Below are positions 8,637 to 16,251 of a stretch of DNA of 33,639 nucleotides, piece after piece (positions within the stretch are counted from its first letter, which is position 1; the number at the start of each line of letters is the position of its first letter). The stretch comes from an uncultured Eubacteriales bacterium (GTDB taxonomy: Bacteria > Bacillota > Clostridia > Christensenellales > Aristaeellaceae), in the NCBI GenBank assembly GCA_902767315.1, contig CACXHB010000106.1, positions 1-33,639 on the forward strand, written 5' to 3'. The translations under genes were made by a program, and so were the position numbers. The notes under the pieces are model-generated. The model worked only from the letters and a program-made list of their open reading frames with translations, did not search any database and was not told the origin of the DNA.

Positions 8637-8765
8637 CCCTTGTCGCAGCGTTTAAAGCGCATTAATTTTACAATTTTATTCTGTTTTATAACATTATCAC
8701 ACGTAATTCTCTTATCAAGATTCAATATACGCGTCTTTTTCAAGGCGCACCCTGCCGCATCCCCC

Positions 8766-8812
8766 GCCTTCCCCCCTGGGGAAGGTGCCGCCCTCAGGCG
8801 GCGGATGAGGTC
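8766..8812. repeat. Dispersed double-hairpin repeat, copy 1
   Basis: Two adjacent hairpins: CCTTCCCC...GGGGAAGG and GCCGCC-ctca-GGCGGC, followed by GGATGAGGTC. Nearly identical copies lie at 17353 and 23030, all in the same orientation and all between minus-strand genes, downstream of the preceding gene's terminator. Related elements are widespread in gut Clostridia genomes. Confidence 0.85.
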
Positions 8813-8834
8813 CGTAACCCCCATCCCCTCCCCG

Positions 8835-8865
8835 CAAAAAAGCCCCTCCGATTGCTCGAAGGGGC
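8835..8865 (-). terminator. Terminator of the oadB-oadG operon
   Basis: On the minus strand GCCCCTTCG and its partner CGGAGGGGC form a stem followed by TTTTTTG. It begins about 20 nt after the oadG stop. Confidence 0.85.
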
Positions 8866-8883
8866 CCGCAATGGTCCTACGCC

Positions 8884-9000
8884 TTATTTCGTTACCTTGT
8901 TCAATACCGCAATCACCAGGTAAATCACGATCATCACCGCGAAAATCCCCAGCATGCCGAATAACGTAATCCGAAGGGTCTCCAGCAGATTTGCGCTCAT
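8884..9000 (-). CDS. oadG: OadG-like small membrane subunit, 38 residues
   Basis: This very short gene encodes 38 residues: a short polar start (MSANLLETLRITLFG), one membrane helix (MLGIFAVMIVIYLVIAVL) and a basic end (NKVTK). Size, topology and position directly after oadB match the gamma subunit of Na+-pumping decarboxylases, which stabilises the complex and begins with a single helix. Typical OadG proteins are about 80-120 residues, with a C-terminal zinc-binding tail. That tail is missing here, so it is a minimal form. GGAGGT lies 8 nt before ATG 9000, and the gene starts 15 nt after the oadB stop. The role is inferred from context. Confidence 0.75.
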   Translation of the reverse strand: MSANLLETLRITLFGMLGIFAVMIVIYLVIAVLNKVTK

Positions 9001-9015
9001 CTTTTCATACCTCCG

Positions 9016-10110
9016 TCAATGGGCGATCAGGGAAAGGATCATGCCGCCGGCAATCACCGAAGCGATCTGCCCGGCCACGTTGGCCCCCGCCGCGTGCATC
9101 AGCAGGAAATTCTGCGGGTCTTCCTTCAGGCCCATCTTGTGCACCACCCGGGAAGCCATGGGGAAGGCGGAAATGCCCGCCGCGCCGATCATGGGGTTGA
9201 CCTTCTTTTTCAGGAAAAGGTTCAGTATCTTGGCAAACAGCACGCCGCCGAAGGTGTCGAACACAAAGGCCACCAGTCCCAGCCCCAATATCATCAGCGT
9301 CTGAACCGTCAGAAATTCCGCCGCCTGCATCCGGGCCGCCACCGTCAGCCCCAGCACCAGGGTAATCAGCTTCGCCAATATGTTCTGGGCCGCGTCGGAA
9401 AGATTGTCCAGCACGCCGCATTCCCGCAAAAGGTTTCCGAACATCAGAAAGCCCACCAGCACCGCCGATTGAGGCGCCGCCACGCCGGCAATGGCCGTTA
9501 CGATAATGGGGAAGAGAATCCGTGTGGTTTTGGAAACGCTCTGGGGGTTGTATTCCATGTGAATCCTGCGTTCCTTCTGGGTGGTAATCAGCCTGATGCA
9601 GGGGGGCTGCACAATGGGCACCAGCGCCATGTAAGAATAAGCCGCCACCGTAATGGCCCCCAGATATTTGCTGCCGAATACGTTGGCCACCAGAATGGAG
9701 GTGGGCCCGTCCGCCGCGCCGATGATGGCAATGGATCCCGCGTCCTTCAGGTCGAAGCCGCAGGCCCGGGCCACAATCAGCGTAAAGAAAATGCCGAACT
9801 GCGCCGCCGCGCCGAAGAGCAGCAGCCGCGGATTGGACAGAAGCGGCCCGAAGTCGATCATCGCGCCGATGCCGATGAACAGCAAAAGCGGAAACAGCTC
9901 GTTGGCAATGCCCGCGCTGAACAGCGTCTCCAACACCTCCGTGGCGCTGGAAAGGGGCAAATTCACCAGGATCGCCCCGAAGCCCATGGGCAAAAGCAGC
10001 GTGGGCTCCATGTCCTTTTTGATGGCCAGATAGATCAGGATCCCACCGATGACCCACATCACCGGCATCTGCCAGGTAATGGCCTGAATCCCTGCCAACA
10101 GTCCTTCCAT
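9016..10110 (-). CDS. oadB: Na+-translocating decarboxylase beta subunit
   Basis: This 364-residue membrane protein is the beta subunit of the biotin-dependent Na+-pumping decarboxylases (oxaloacetate, methylmalonyl-CoA or glutaconyl-CoA). In that family the subunit decarboxylates carboxybiotin and moves Na+ outward. Family motifs are visible: LFIGIGAMIDFGPLL, the IIGAADGPTSI region with the key aspartate, AYSYMALVPIVQPP, and the C-terminal GAAGISAFPMASRVVH and HAAGANVAGQIASVIAGG. The start at 10110 has GGAGGAGG 7 nt upstream; the open frame reaching 10191 runs into the riboswitch terminator. No carboxyltransferase or biotin carrier gene is nearby, so the substrate is unknown. Expression is predicted to be controlled by the Mn2+ riboswitch upstream. 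Confidence 0.93.
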   Translation of the reverse strand: MEGLLAGIQAITWQMPVMWVIGGILIYLAIKKDMEPTLLLPMGFGAILVNLPLSSATEVLETLFSAGIANELFPLLLFIGIGAMIDFGPLLSNPRLLLFGAAAQFGIFFTLIVARACGFDLKDAGSIAIIGAADGPTSILVANVFGSKYLGAITVAAYSYMALVPIVQPPCIRLITTQKERRIHMEYNPQSVSKTTRILFPIIVTAIAGVAAPQSAVLVGFLMFGNLLRECGVLDNLSDAAQNILAKLITLVLGLTVAARMQAAEFLTVQTLMILGLGLVAFVFDTFGGVLFAKILNLFLKKKVNPMIGAAGISAFPMASRVVHKMGLKEDPQNFLLMHAAGANVAGQIASVIAGGMILSLIAH

Positions 10111-10150
10111 GTGTTCTTCCTCCTCCGGTTTCTGCGCCGGGCCCCTGCAA

Positions 10151-10199
10151 TAAAAAAGCAAGACCTCCGGCAGCATGCAAAATACTGCCAAGGTCTTGC
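10151..10199 (-). terminator. Riboswitch-controlled terminator
   Basis: On the minus strand GCAAGACCTTGGCAG pairs with CTGCCGGAGGTCTTGC, followed by TTTTTTA. Its 5' arm is the GCAAGACCUU segment of the manganese aptamer, so ligand-bound aptamer and terminator exclude each other. This is the arrangement of an ON switch. Confidence 0.85.
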
Positions 10200-10284
10200 G
10201 TTTTCAAGCCCGCGCGGGCGGAAAAGCCGCCGTCCTGACGCGCCGGGCTGCGTCCCTGTGGAACGCTCGCTACTCCCCTTGCCT
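10187..10284 (-). promoter_or_regulatory. yybP-ykoY manganese riboswitch
   Basis: On the minus strand the leader starts with AAGGGGAGUAGC (10269-10281) and ends with GCAAGACCUU (10190-10199), the two signature segments of the yybP-ykoY class that pair as P1. Between them are a short hairpin (agcguucc...gggacgc) and a long arm containing GUCAGGAC, a GGCGG/CCGCC hairpin and UUGA, at the places expected from the known Mn2+ aptamer. A terminator using the aptamer 3' end follows, then oadB. Known members switch Mn2+ efflux or Mn-related genes on when Mn2+ is high. Confidence 0.9.
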
Positions 10285-10291
10285 GGTGTTC

Positions 10292-10320
10292 AGTATACCA
10301 TCCCGCCCGGCAAATTTCAA
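10292..10320 (-). promoter_or_regulatory. Sigma-A promoter for the riboswitch-oadB-oadG transcript
   Basis: TTGAAA (10315-10320), 17 nt, TATACT (10292-10297) on the minus strand. The predicted start falls at the 5' edge of the aptamer. Confidence 0.82.
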
Positions 10321-10356
10321 CGCCCGCCGTCAATTCTTTTCAGAAATTTTGCGTCC

Positions 10357-10890
10357 TCAATAGGCCTCCTCCTGCCGGGAAAAATACGCCCGGCCGTGGC
10401 CGCAGGCGGGGCAGTTCTCCGGCGCGTCCGCGCCATATGCCACGTGGCCGCAGTTGGCGCATACCCAGGCGCATTCCCCCTCCTGGTGAAACACCTGCCC
10501 CGCCTGCATCTGGCTCAGGGCCAGCCGGAAGCGCTGCTCGTGTCCCCGCTCCACCGCGGCGATTTTCTCGAATTGCCCCGCGATTTCCGCAAACCCCTCC
10601 TGCCGGGCGATTCGGGCGTATTCCGCGTACAGCTCCGCCCATTCCTCCCGCTCGCCCTCCGCCGCCCGGTCAAGGCTCCGGGCCGTGTCCGTCTGCTCCC
10701 CCAGGGCCCGCAGCCACATCTCCCCGTGGGCCTGCTCCTTCTCCGCCGTCTCGTCAAACAGCTGCCCAATGTGCACGTATCCCTGGGCCTTGGCCTGCTG
10801 GGCGTACCATTCGTACCGCAGCCGGTTGCGACTCTCCCGGGAAAGGGCCGCCTGCAGATTCCCCTGAGTGCGCGATCCCTGCATTTCCAT
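10357..10890 (-). CDS. rbr: Rubrerythrin
   Basis: This 177-residue protein has the rubrerythrin layout: a four-helix di-iron domain followed by a C-terminal rubredoxin-like iron site. The diiron ligands are suggested by SRESRNRLRYEWY, the E-x-x-H element EKEQAHGEM, and the second pair around EKIAAVERGHEQRF. The rubredoxin-like end is CANCGHVAYG...CPACGH, with four cysteines. Rubrerythrins reduce hydrogen peroxide in anaerobes using NADH-linked electron donors. The gene is divergent from a TetR-type regulator, and the shared 170-nt gap holds a 12-bp palindrome. No clear terminator follows, so transcripts may run into the oadB leader. The start at 10890 has GGAGCGAGGG just upstream. Confidence 0.92.
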   Translation of the reverse strand: MEMQGSRTQGNLQAALSRESRNRLRYEWYAQQAKAQGYVHIGQLFDETAEKEQAHGEMWLRALGEQTDTARSLDRAAEGEREEWAELYAEYARIARQEGFAEIAGQFEKIAAVERGHEQRFRLALSQMQAGQVFHQEGECAWVCANCGHVAYGADAPENCPACGHGRAYFSRQEEAY

Positions 10891-10956
10891 CTGTCCCTCG
10901 CTCCTTTTCCTGCCTTTTTCCGTTATCTTGCCCGCCTTTCCTCGCCCTTATGCCTC

Positions 10957-10968
10957 TTCAATATTGAA
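10957..10968. promoter_or_regulatory. 12-bp palindrome in the rubrerythrin/tetR gap
   Basis: TTCAATATTGAA is a perfect palindrome between the divergent genes, about 40 nt before the tetR -35 box and 67 nt from the rubrerythrin start. It is a candidate operator; which protein binds it is unknown. Confidence 0.4.
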
Positions 10969-11005
10969 CATCTTTTAATCTTTGCGTATTTTCTCGCACA
11001 AACTG

Positions 11006-11034
11006 TTGATTTTCGTACAATATCGATGTATAAT
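11006..11034 (+). promoter_or_regulatory. Sigma-A promoter for the tetR-type gene
   Basis: TTGATT (11006-11011), 17 nt, perfect TATAAT (11029-11034). The spacer holds an imperfect palindrome, tacaatatcgatgta (11016-11030), running into the -10 box, a possible self-repression site. Confidence 0.8.
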
Positions 11035-11062
11035 GTTTTCCATCAAAAGGAGGAAACCACAC

Positions 11063-11653
11063 ATGCGCGACGCCGACCGACGGGTAAAATTCACTAAAAT
11101 GGTACTTCGGGAAAGTCTTCTGGAGCTGATGCGGGAAAAGCCCATCGGGGAAATCACCGTCACCGAGCTTTGCAAAAACGCCGATGTAAACCGCGGCACC
11201 TTCTATACTTATTATAAAGACCCCATGGACCTGCTCTCCCATATTCAGGACGGCCTCTGCCGGGAATTCGACCAGGTGCTGGAATCCCATCGGGGGCAAT
11301 CCAACCCCCGGGCCCTGTTTCTGGAATTGATGCAGGTGGCTTATGAGGATAAGGAGCTGTGCCGCATGGCCCTCTCCGGTGGCCTGCCCCTGACGAACCG
11401 GCTGAAGGCCCTGTTCCTGGAAAAATTCGCCTTCTCCTGGAAAAGCGCCCAGCCCATGGCCCCGGAAGCCCTTCACCGGGCGGTGCGTTTCCTCACCGCC
11501 GGCTGCCTGAGCTATTTCGAGGACTGGCTGATGGAGCCCGCCCCCGGCCGCCCGCCCCAGGCCGCGGCGGAGGAACTGATGGACATGATGCTGCGCTTCA
11601 TGCAGGGCATGGGCCTGGTGGGCACGCTGGTTCCCCCCTCGGAAACTCCCTGA
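11063..11653 (+). CDS. TetR/AcrR-family transcriptional regulator
   Basis: This 196-residue protein has an N-terminal TetR helix-turn-helix (~residues 8-55): RRVKFTKMVLRESLLELM, then IGEITVTELCKNADVNRGTFYTYYKD. The C-terminal ligand-binding part resembles the TetR-like domain seen in Firmicutes DhaS-type regulators and ends in amphipathic helices. It is the only plus-strand gene left of the origin and is divergent from rubrerythrin, which it may regulate together with itself. AAAGGAGG lies about 8 nt before ATG 11063; the in-frame ATG at 10982 is upstream of the promoter and is not used. The inducer cannot be told from sequence. Confidence 0.88.
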   Translation: MRDADRRVKFTKMVLRESLLELMREKPIGEITVTELCKNADVNRGTFYTYYKDPMDLLSHIQDGLCREFDQVLESHRGQSNPRALFLELMQVAYEDKELCRMALSGGLPLTNRLKALFLEKFAFSWKSAQPMAPEALHRAVRFLTAGCLSYFEDWLMEPAPGRPPQAAAEELMDMMLRFMQGMGLVGTLVPPSETP

Positions 11654-11671
11654 TTTCTGTTCCCATCAAAA

Positions 11672-11716
11672 AGCGCATGGATTTCGGCTTCTCCGCCGTC
11701 CATGCGCTCTTTTTTA
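11672..11716. terminator. Bidirectional terminator between tetR and GNAT genes
   Basis: AGCGCATGGA (11672-11681) pairs with TCCATGCGCT (11699-11708), followed by CTTTTTTAT on the plus strand and preceded by a run of A. It ends the convergent tetR and acetyltransferase transcripts. The acetyltransferase TAA lies inside the T-run. Confidence 0.87.
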
Positions 11717-12220
11717 TGTGTCAATCCAATACCGCTGCACCACGTCTTCGCCGTCCAGCACTTCGTTTTCCAATCGGCCGCCGTTTTTCTGAATGGTTCG
11801 GGCGGAGGCCGGATTGTCCTTATCGCAGCACATGAGCACCCGCCGTATTCCCATTTCCCGGCATTTTTCCAGCGCCAGGCCGATCATCTCCGTGCCCAGG
11901 CCACTGCCCCGCCGGCTGGGGCGTATGCCGTCGCCAATGTGTCCCCCGGCGTGCAGTAATCTTTCGTTCAACCGGTGACGGATGTTCACCGCTCCCACAA
12001 AGGCGTTTTCCTCCGTGTCCAGGCAAAAGTACGTGGAATCCGGCACCAGCTTTCCGCCTTCTTCCTTTACCTCCAGACTGTCCAGATACGCCTCCCTGTG
12101 GTGATAATCGCATTTGCGAATGGACCATGGAATGATCTTCTCCCCGCTGGCCGTCCATTCGTCCATCATTTCCGTCAATTGCGGCCAGTATTGCTCCTCC
12201 ATTTTTACCAGCTTCAGCAT
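11714..12220 (-). CDS. GNAT-family N-acetyltransferase
   Basis: This 168-residue acetyl-CoA-dependent acetyltransferase has the GNAT fold. Motif A is visible as HIGDGIRPSRRGSGLGTEMI, with the R/Q-x-x-G-x-G/A loop that binds the acetyl-CoA pyrophosphate. Motif B lies around RRVLMCCDKDNPASARTIQKNGG. The domain fills the whole protein. Its resemblance is to the GNAT group that acts on small molecules or antibiotics, but the acceptor cannot be told. Two ATGs compete: 12226 lies only 3 nt after AAGGAGG, while 12220 is 8 nt away and is preferred. It follows the DUF554 gene by about 50 nt, probably on one transcript. Confidence 0.88.
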   Translation of the reverse strand: MLKLVKMEEQYWPQLTEMMDEWTASGEKIIPWSIRKCDYHHREAYLDSLEVKEEGGKLVPDSTYFCLDTEENAFVGAVNIRHRLNERLLHAGGHIGDGIRPSRRGSGLGTEMIGLALEKCREMGIRRVLMCCDKDNPASARTIQKNGGRLENEVLDGEDVVQRYWIDT

Positions 12221-12270
12221 CTCCATCTCCTCCTTCTCCTCGGCGGACGCGCTTCATTCCCCTGCCGCCT

Positions 12271-12996
12271 TCAGAAATTCCAGGGAAGATACGCCGCCCC
12301 CATGGCCAGAAACACCGCCGGCAGCATGTTGGCCACCCGAATCTTCTTTCCTCCTGTCAGGTTCAGCCCGATGCAGAAAATCAGAATTGAGCCGATCAGG
12401 GATAAATGCGCCACCGCCGCCTCCGTAATCAGCGGAGCCAGCCATTTCGCCAGCAGCGTCATGCCCCCTTCAAACAGAAACACGGGAATCGCCGAAAAAA
12501 TCGCTCCCGTTCCCAGGGCGGAAGTCATCACCACGATGATGACGCAGTCCAGAACGGATTTCACCATCAGCGTGGAAGCATCCCCCTGCAGCCCGTCCTG
12601 AATGGCCCCCACAATGGCCATCGCGCCGATGGAAACCGTAAGGGAGGCCGTCACAAACGCGTTGACAAATCCCGCGTTGCCGCCGTTTCCCGTTTTTTCC
12701 CGGAGCCATTCGCCAAAGCGCTCAAATCCCTTTTCCACGCCGATGATTTCGCCCATCAGCGTTCCCAGCGCCAGACACAGCACCACCAGCATGGATTTTC
12801 CGCTGCTGATTTCGTTTCCCTCAATTTTCAACATGCCCTCCATGGCCCCGGCGATGGCGATAAACAGGATGCTCACGCCGCAGGCCTTGTTCAGCGCGTC
12901 CTGCTGCTGCGGCTTCAGAAATTTCCCCGCGAAACGCCCGACAATTCCCCCGAAAACAATGCCGGCGCTGTTGAGAATGGTTCCAAGTCCCGTCAT
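12271..12996 (-). CDS. DUF554 membrane protein
   Basis: This 241-residue polytopic membrane protein matches the DUF554 (YdfK-like) family. Features are the N-terminal GTILNSAGIVFGGIVGRF helix, GVSILFIAIAGAMEGM, and the SLTVSIGAMAIVGAIQDG and GTGAIFSAIPVFLFEGG segments, with about seven helices. It is found widely in Firmicutes; its transported substrate, if any, is not established. The start at 12996 has GGGAAGG about 9 nt upstream, while an in-frame ATG at 13005 directly abuts that site. No clear promoter is visible after the ileS terminator, so it may depend on read-through. Confidence 0.9.
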   Translation of the reverse strand: MTGLGTILNSAGIVFGGIVGRFAGKFLKPQQQDALNKACGVSILFIAIAGAMEGMLKIEGNEISSGKSMLVVLCLALGTLMGEIIGVEKGFERFGEWLREKTGNGGNAGFVNAFVTASLTVSIGAMAIVGAIQDGLQGDASTLMVKSVLDCVIIVVMTSALGTGAIFSAIPVFLFEGGMTLLAKWLAPLITEAAVAHLSLIGSILIFCIGLNLTGGKKIRVANMLPAVFLAMGAAYLPWNF

Positions 12997-13013
12997 TTTT
13001 GTCATCCTTCCCG

Positions 13014-13050
13014 ATAAAAATCAGACGGGGAAGCCCTCGCTTCCCCGTCT
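13014..13050 (-). terminator. Terminator of ileS
   Basis: AGACGGGGAAG and CTTCCCCGTCT form an 11-bp perfect stem, followed on the minus strand by GATTTTTATC, just beyond the ileS stop. Confidence 0.87.
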
Positions 13051-13071
13051 CAGACTGTCGAAAAATCCTTA

Positions 13072-16000
13072 TTACCGGCTTACGCCCAGGGTGGCCTTTT
13101 CGCCGTTGATGTTCCATTCCTTCACCAGTTCGCCGGCCTTGCCGGGGGTGAAGTCGGTGGCCAGCACGGCCTTTTTGATTTCCTCCGCGCCCTTTTCCAG
13201 CACCTGAGAAAGCTTCTCCCCGGCCTCGTAGGTCACGTGGATGCGGTCGATCACTTCGAAGCCCGCGTCCTTGCGCATGTTCTGCAGCTTGGAAATCACC
13301 TCGCGCACATAGCCCTCCTCGATAAGCTCGGGGGTCAGGTTGGTGTCGATGACCACGGTCATGTCCCCTTCGGATTCCGCCACAAAGCCCGGCTTCTGCA
13401 TGGGCTCGGTGAGCACGTCCGCCTTCTCCAGAGTCACCTGGGTGCCCTCGATGTCGAAGGAAACGGTCTCGCCCCGCTCGAACGCGTCCACCACTTCGTT
13501 GCCGTCCAGGGTCAGCAGCTTCTGGCCGATCCTGCCCAGCAGCTTGCCGTACCTGGGGCCCAGGGTGCGCATCTGGGGCTTCAGCTTGTAGGTGGTGAAG
13601 GCCCGTGCGTCGTCCACAAAGTGCACGCTCTTGGCGTTCAGTTCGCCGGAGATCATCTCCGCCACGGCCTGCGGCAGCGCCGCGCCCTTTACGTACAGGG
13701 TGGCGATGGGCTGACGCACCTTGATGTTGGCGGTATTGCGGCAGGCGCGGCCCAGCTGCACCGCCTGCATGACCTCCCGCATGTCGTTTTCCAGTTCGTC
13801 GTCGATGCGCGCCGCGTCCCAGGCGGGGAAGTCCGTCAGATGCACGGATTCCTTCGCGTCGGGCAGATTGCCCACCACCAGGTTCTGATACATGCTCTCC
13901 GCCAGGAAGGGCACATAGGGCGCGCACACCCCCGCCAGGGTGGTCAGCACCGTGTACAGGGTGTCGAAGGCGGCCAGCTTGTCCCCTTCCATGCCCTTGC
14001 CCCAGAAGCGCTCCCGGTTGCAGCGCACATACCAGTTGGACAGATCGTCCACGAATTCGGCGATGGCCCGGGCGGTTTCGGTGATCTTGTAATCCTGCAT
14101 GCCCTCGTCCACGTACTTCACCAGGCTGTTCAGCCGGGAAAGCACCCATTTGTCCATCAGCGTCCGGTCCTCTTCCCGGGGCTTCTGGGCGGCGGGCTGA
14201 TAGTTGTCGATGGAGGCGTACAGGGTGAAGAAGGCGTACGTGTTCCACAGGGTGCCCATGAACTTGCGCTGCATGTCGCTTACCAGCTCGCTGGAGAACC
14301 GGGTGGGCAGCCAGGGAGCGGCGGAGGCGTAGAAATACCAGCGCACCGCGTCCGCGCCCTGCTTGTCCAGCACGTCCCAGGGATTGACCACGTTGCCGAT
14401 GTGCTTGCTCATCTTCCGGCCCTCGGCGTCCTGCACGTGCCCCATCACGATGCAGTTTTCAAAGGGCGCCCGGCCGAAGAGCAGGGTGGAAATGGCGATC
14501 AGGGTGTAGAACCAGCCTCGGGTCTGGTCGATGGCCTCGGAAATGAAGCTGGCGGGGAATTCCTGCTTGAACAGCTCCTGATTTTCGAAGGGATAATGCA
14601 GCTGGGCAAAGGGCATGGACCCGGAATCGAACCAACAGTCGATCACCTCGGGGGTGCGGCGCATTACCTCGCCGCATTCGGGGCAGGTCATGACCACCCG
14701 GTCGATGTAGGGCCGGTGCAGCTCGATGTTCTCCGGCACTTCGCTGCCGTCCTCCATCCGGCCCAGCCTGCGCAGCTCCTCAATGGAGCCCACGGTGTGG
14801 GTGTGTCCGCATTTACAGACCCATACCGGCAGGGGCGTGCCCCAGTAACGTTCCCGGGAAAGGCCCCAGTCGATGACGTTGTCCAGGAAATTGCCCATGC
14901 GGCCGTCCCGGATGTTTTCGGGCATCCAGTGAATGGCCTGGTTGGATTTCATCAGTTCGTCGTGCACGGCGGTCATCTTGATAAACCAGGTGCTGCGGGC
15001 GTAATAGATCAGGGGCGTGTCGCACCGCCAGCAGAAGGGATAATCATGGGTGAATTCCGGCGCCGCTACCAACAGGCCCTTCTCGTCCAGCTCCTTCAGG
15101 ATGATGGGGTCCGCGTTTTTCACAAAGGTGCCCGCCCAGGGGGTTTCCTTGGACATCTGGCCCTTCGCGTCCACCAGCTGCAGGAAGGGGATGCCGTATT
15201 TGCGGCCCACCCGCGCGTCGTCTTCACCGAAGGCGGGAGCCTGATGCACAATGCCGGTACCGTCGGTCATGGTGACGTATTCGTCCGTTACCACATACCA
15301 GGCCTTCTTGTCCACCAGGGGCTTTACAAAGTCGAACAGCGGCTCGTATTCCATGCCCATCAGTTCGCTGCCGGGGAACACCGTCATGTTGGAGATCTCC
15401 GTCTCGCCCATGATGGAGGGAATCAGCGCCTTGCCCATGATGACGGTGCGGCCTTCCGCGTCGAACCGGGCGTATTCCTCGTTGGGGTTCACGCACAGGG
15501 CCACGTTGCTGGGCAGGGTCCAGGGGGTGGTGGTCCAGGCGTAAAGATAGGTGTTCTCCTCCCCCTTCACCTTGAAGCGCACCACGGCGGATTTCTCGGT
15601 GACGGACTTGTATCCCTGGGAAACCTCATGGCTGGACAGGGCGGTGCCGCAGCGGGGGCAGTAGGGCACGATCTTGTGGCCCTTGTACAGAAGCCCCTTG
15701 TCGGAAATGGTCTTCAGCGCCCACCATTCGGATTCGATGTAGGGATTTTCGTAAGTGATGTAGGGATGCTCCATGTCGGCCCAATAGCCCACACGTTCGC
15801 TCATCTTTTCCCATTCGCCCTTGTATTTCCATACGGATTCCTTGCACTTCTGAATGAAGGGCTCGATGCCGTATTCCTCGATCTGCTCCTTGCCGTCCAG
15901 GCCCAGGGTCTTTTCCACTTCCAATTCCACCGGCAGTCCGTGGGTATCCCATCCGGCCTTGCGGGGCACCTTCTTGCCCTTCATGGTCTGGAACCGGGGA

Positions 16001-16203
16001 ATCAGGTCCTTGATGGCCCGGGTCTCGATGTGCCCGATGTGGGGCTTGCCGTTGGCCGTGGGCGGGCCGTCGTAAAACATGAATACGTCGCTGCCCTCCC
16101 GCTGATCCACGGACTTCTGGAAAATATCGTTCTCGCGCCAGAACTTCTCGATTTCCACTTCCCGGGAAACAAAGTTCAAATCCGTTGAAACCTTTTCGAA
16201 CAT
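13072..16203 (-). CDS. ileS: Isoleucyl-tRNA synthetase, long (type 2) form
   Basis: This class I synthetase attaches isoleucine to tRNA-Ile. The 1043 residues include the HIGH signature as GKPHIGHI (~52-59) and the KMSKS loop as KMSKH (~596-600). Between them is the CP1 editing domain (GWDTHGLPVELEVEK and the HQAPAFGEDD region). Length, the CPRCGTALSSHEVSQGYK element and the C-terminal domain (MRTLGPRYGKLLGRIGQ) match the type 2 IleRS group, shared with archaea, eukaryotes and some bacteria and often less sensitive to mupirocin. The start is ATG 16203 with GGAGGAAGG upstream; a TTG at 16218 overlaps the ribosome site. It is controlled by a T-box leader and ends at a strong terminator. Confidence 0.95.
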   Translation of the reverse strand: MFEKVSTDLNFVSREVEIEKFWRENDIFQKSVDQREGSDVFMFYDGPPTANGKPHIGHIETRAIKDLIPRFQTMKGKKVPRKAGWDTHGLPVELEVEKTLGLDGKEQIEEYGIEPFIQKCKESVWKYKGEWEKMSERVGYWADMEHPYITYENPYIESEWWALKTISDKGLLYKGHKIVPYCPRCGTALSSHEVSQGYKSVTEKSAVVRFKVKGEENTYLYAWTTTPWTLPSNVALCVNPNEEYARFDAEGRTVIMGKALIPSIMGETEISNMTVFPGSELMGMEYEPLFDFVKPLVDKKAWYVVTDEYVTMTDGTGIVHQAPAFGEDDARVGRKYGIPFLQLVDAKGQMSKETPWAGTFVKNADPIILKELDEKGLLVAAPEFTHDYPFCWRCDTPLIYYARSTWFIKMTAVHDELMKSNQAIHWMPENIRDGRMGNFLDNVIDWGLSRERYWGTPLPVWVCKCGHTHTVGSIEELRRLGRMEDGSEVPENIELHRPYIDRVVMTCPECGEVMRRTPEVIDCWFDSGSMPFAQLHYPFENQELFKQEFPASFISEAIDQTRGWFYTLIAISTLLFGRAPFENCIVMGHVQDAEGRKMSKHIGNVVNPWDVLDKQGADAVRWYFYASAAPWLPTRFSSELVSDMQRKFMGTLWNTYAFFTLYASIDNYQPAAQKPREEDRTLMDKWVLSRLNSLVKYVDEGMQDYKITETARAIAEFVDDLSNWYVRCNRERFWGKGMEGDKLAAFDTLYTVLTTLAGVCAPYVPFLAESMYQNLVVGNLPDAKESVHLTDFPAWDAARIDDELENDMREVMQAVQLGRACRNTANIKVRQPIATLYVKGAALPQAVAEMISGELNAKSVHFVDDARAFTTYKLKPQMRTLGPRYGKLLGRIGQKLLTLDGNEVVDAFERGETVSFDIEGTQVTLEKADVLTEPMQKPGFVAESEGDMTVVIDTNLTPELIEEGYVREVISKLQNMRKDAGFEVIDRIHVTYEAGEKLSQVLEKGAEEIKKAVLATDFTPGKAGELVKEWNINGEKATLGVSR

Positions 16204-16218
16204 CTTCCTTCCTCCCAA

Positions 16219-16251
16219 TAAAAAAAATCCGCCCTGTCTTTCAGGACGAAT
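16219..16251 (-). terminator. T-box terminator of the ileS leader
   Basis: On the minus strand ATTCGTCCTG and CAGGGCGGAT form a stem followed by TTTTTTTA. It lies between the T-box sequence and the ileS start and competes with the antiterminator. Confidence 0.88.

Noticed and set aside
8633..8824. Small frame containing DLIRRLRAAPSP
   Set aside because: It is simply a translation of the dispersed double-hairpin repeat; the same peptide appears in frames over the other copies.
6600..8969. 789-residue plus-strand frame opposite the binding-protein gene
   Set aside because: Mirror of the family-5 binding protein; it runs through the opp promoter and hairpins and has Val/Gly/His-rich shadow composition.
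10891..10990. PerR or Fur box for rubrerythrin
   Set aside because: No TTATAATNATTATAA-like sequence could be found; only an unrelated palindrome is present.
13237..16188. 983-residue open frame on the plus strand opposite ileS
   Set aside because: Antisense to a clear synthetase with HIGH and KMSKH motifs. High GC third positions create long shadow frames; no ribosome site or family features.
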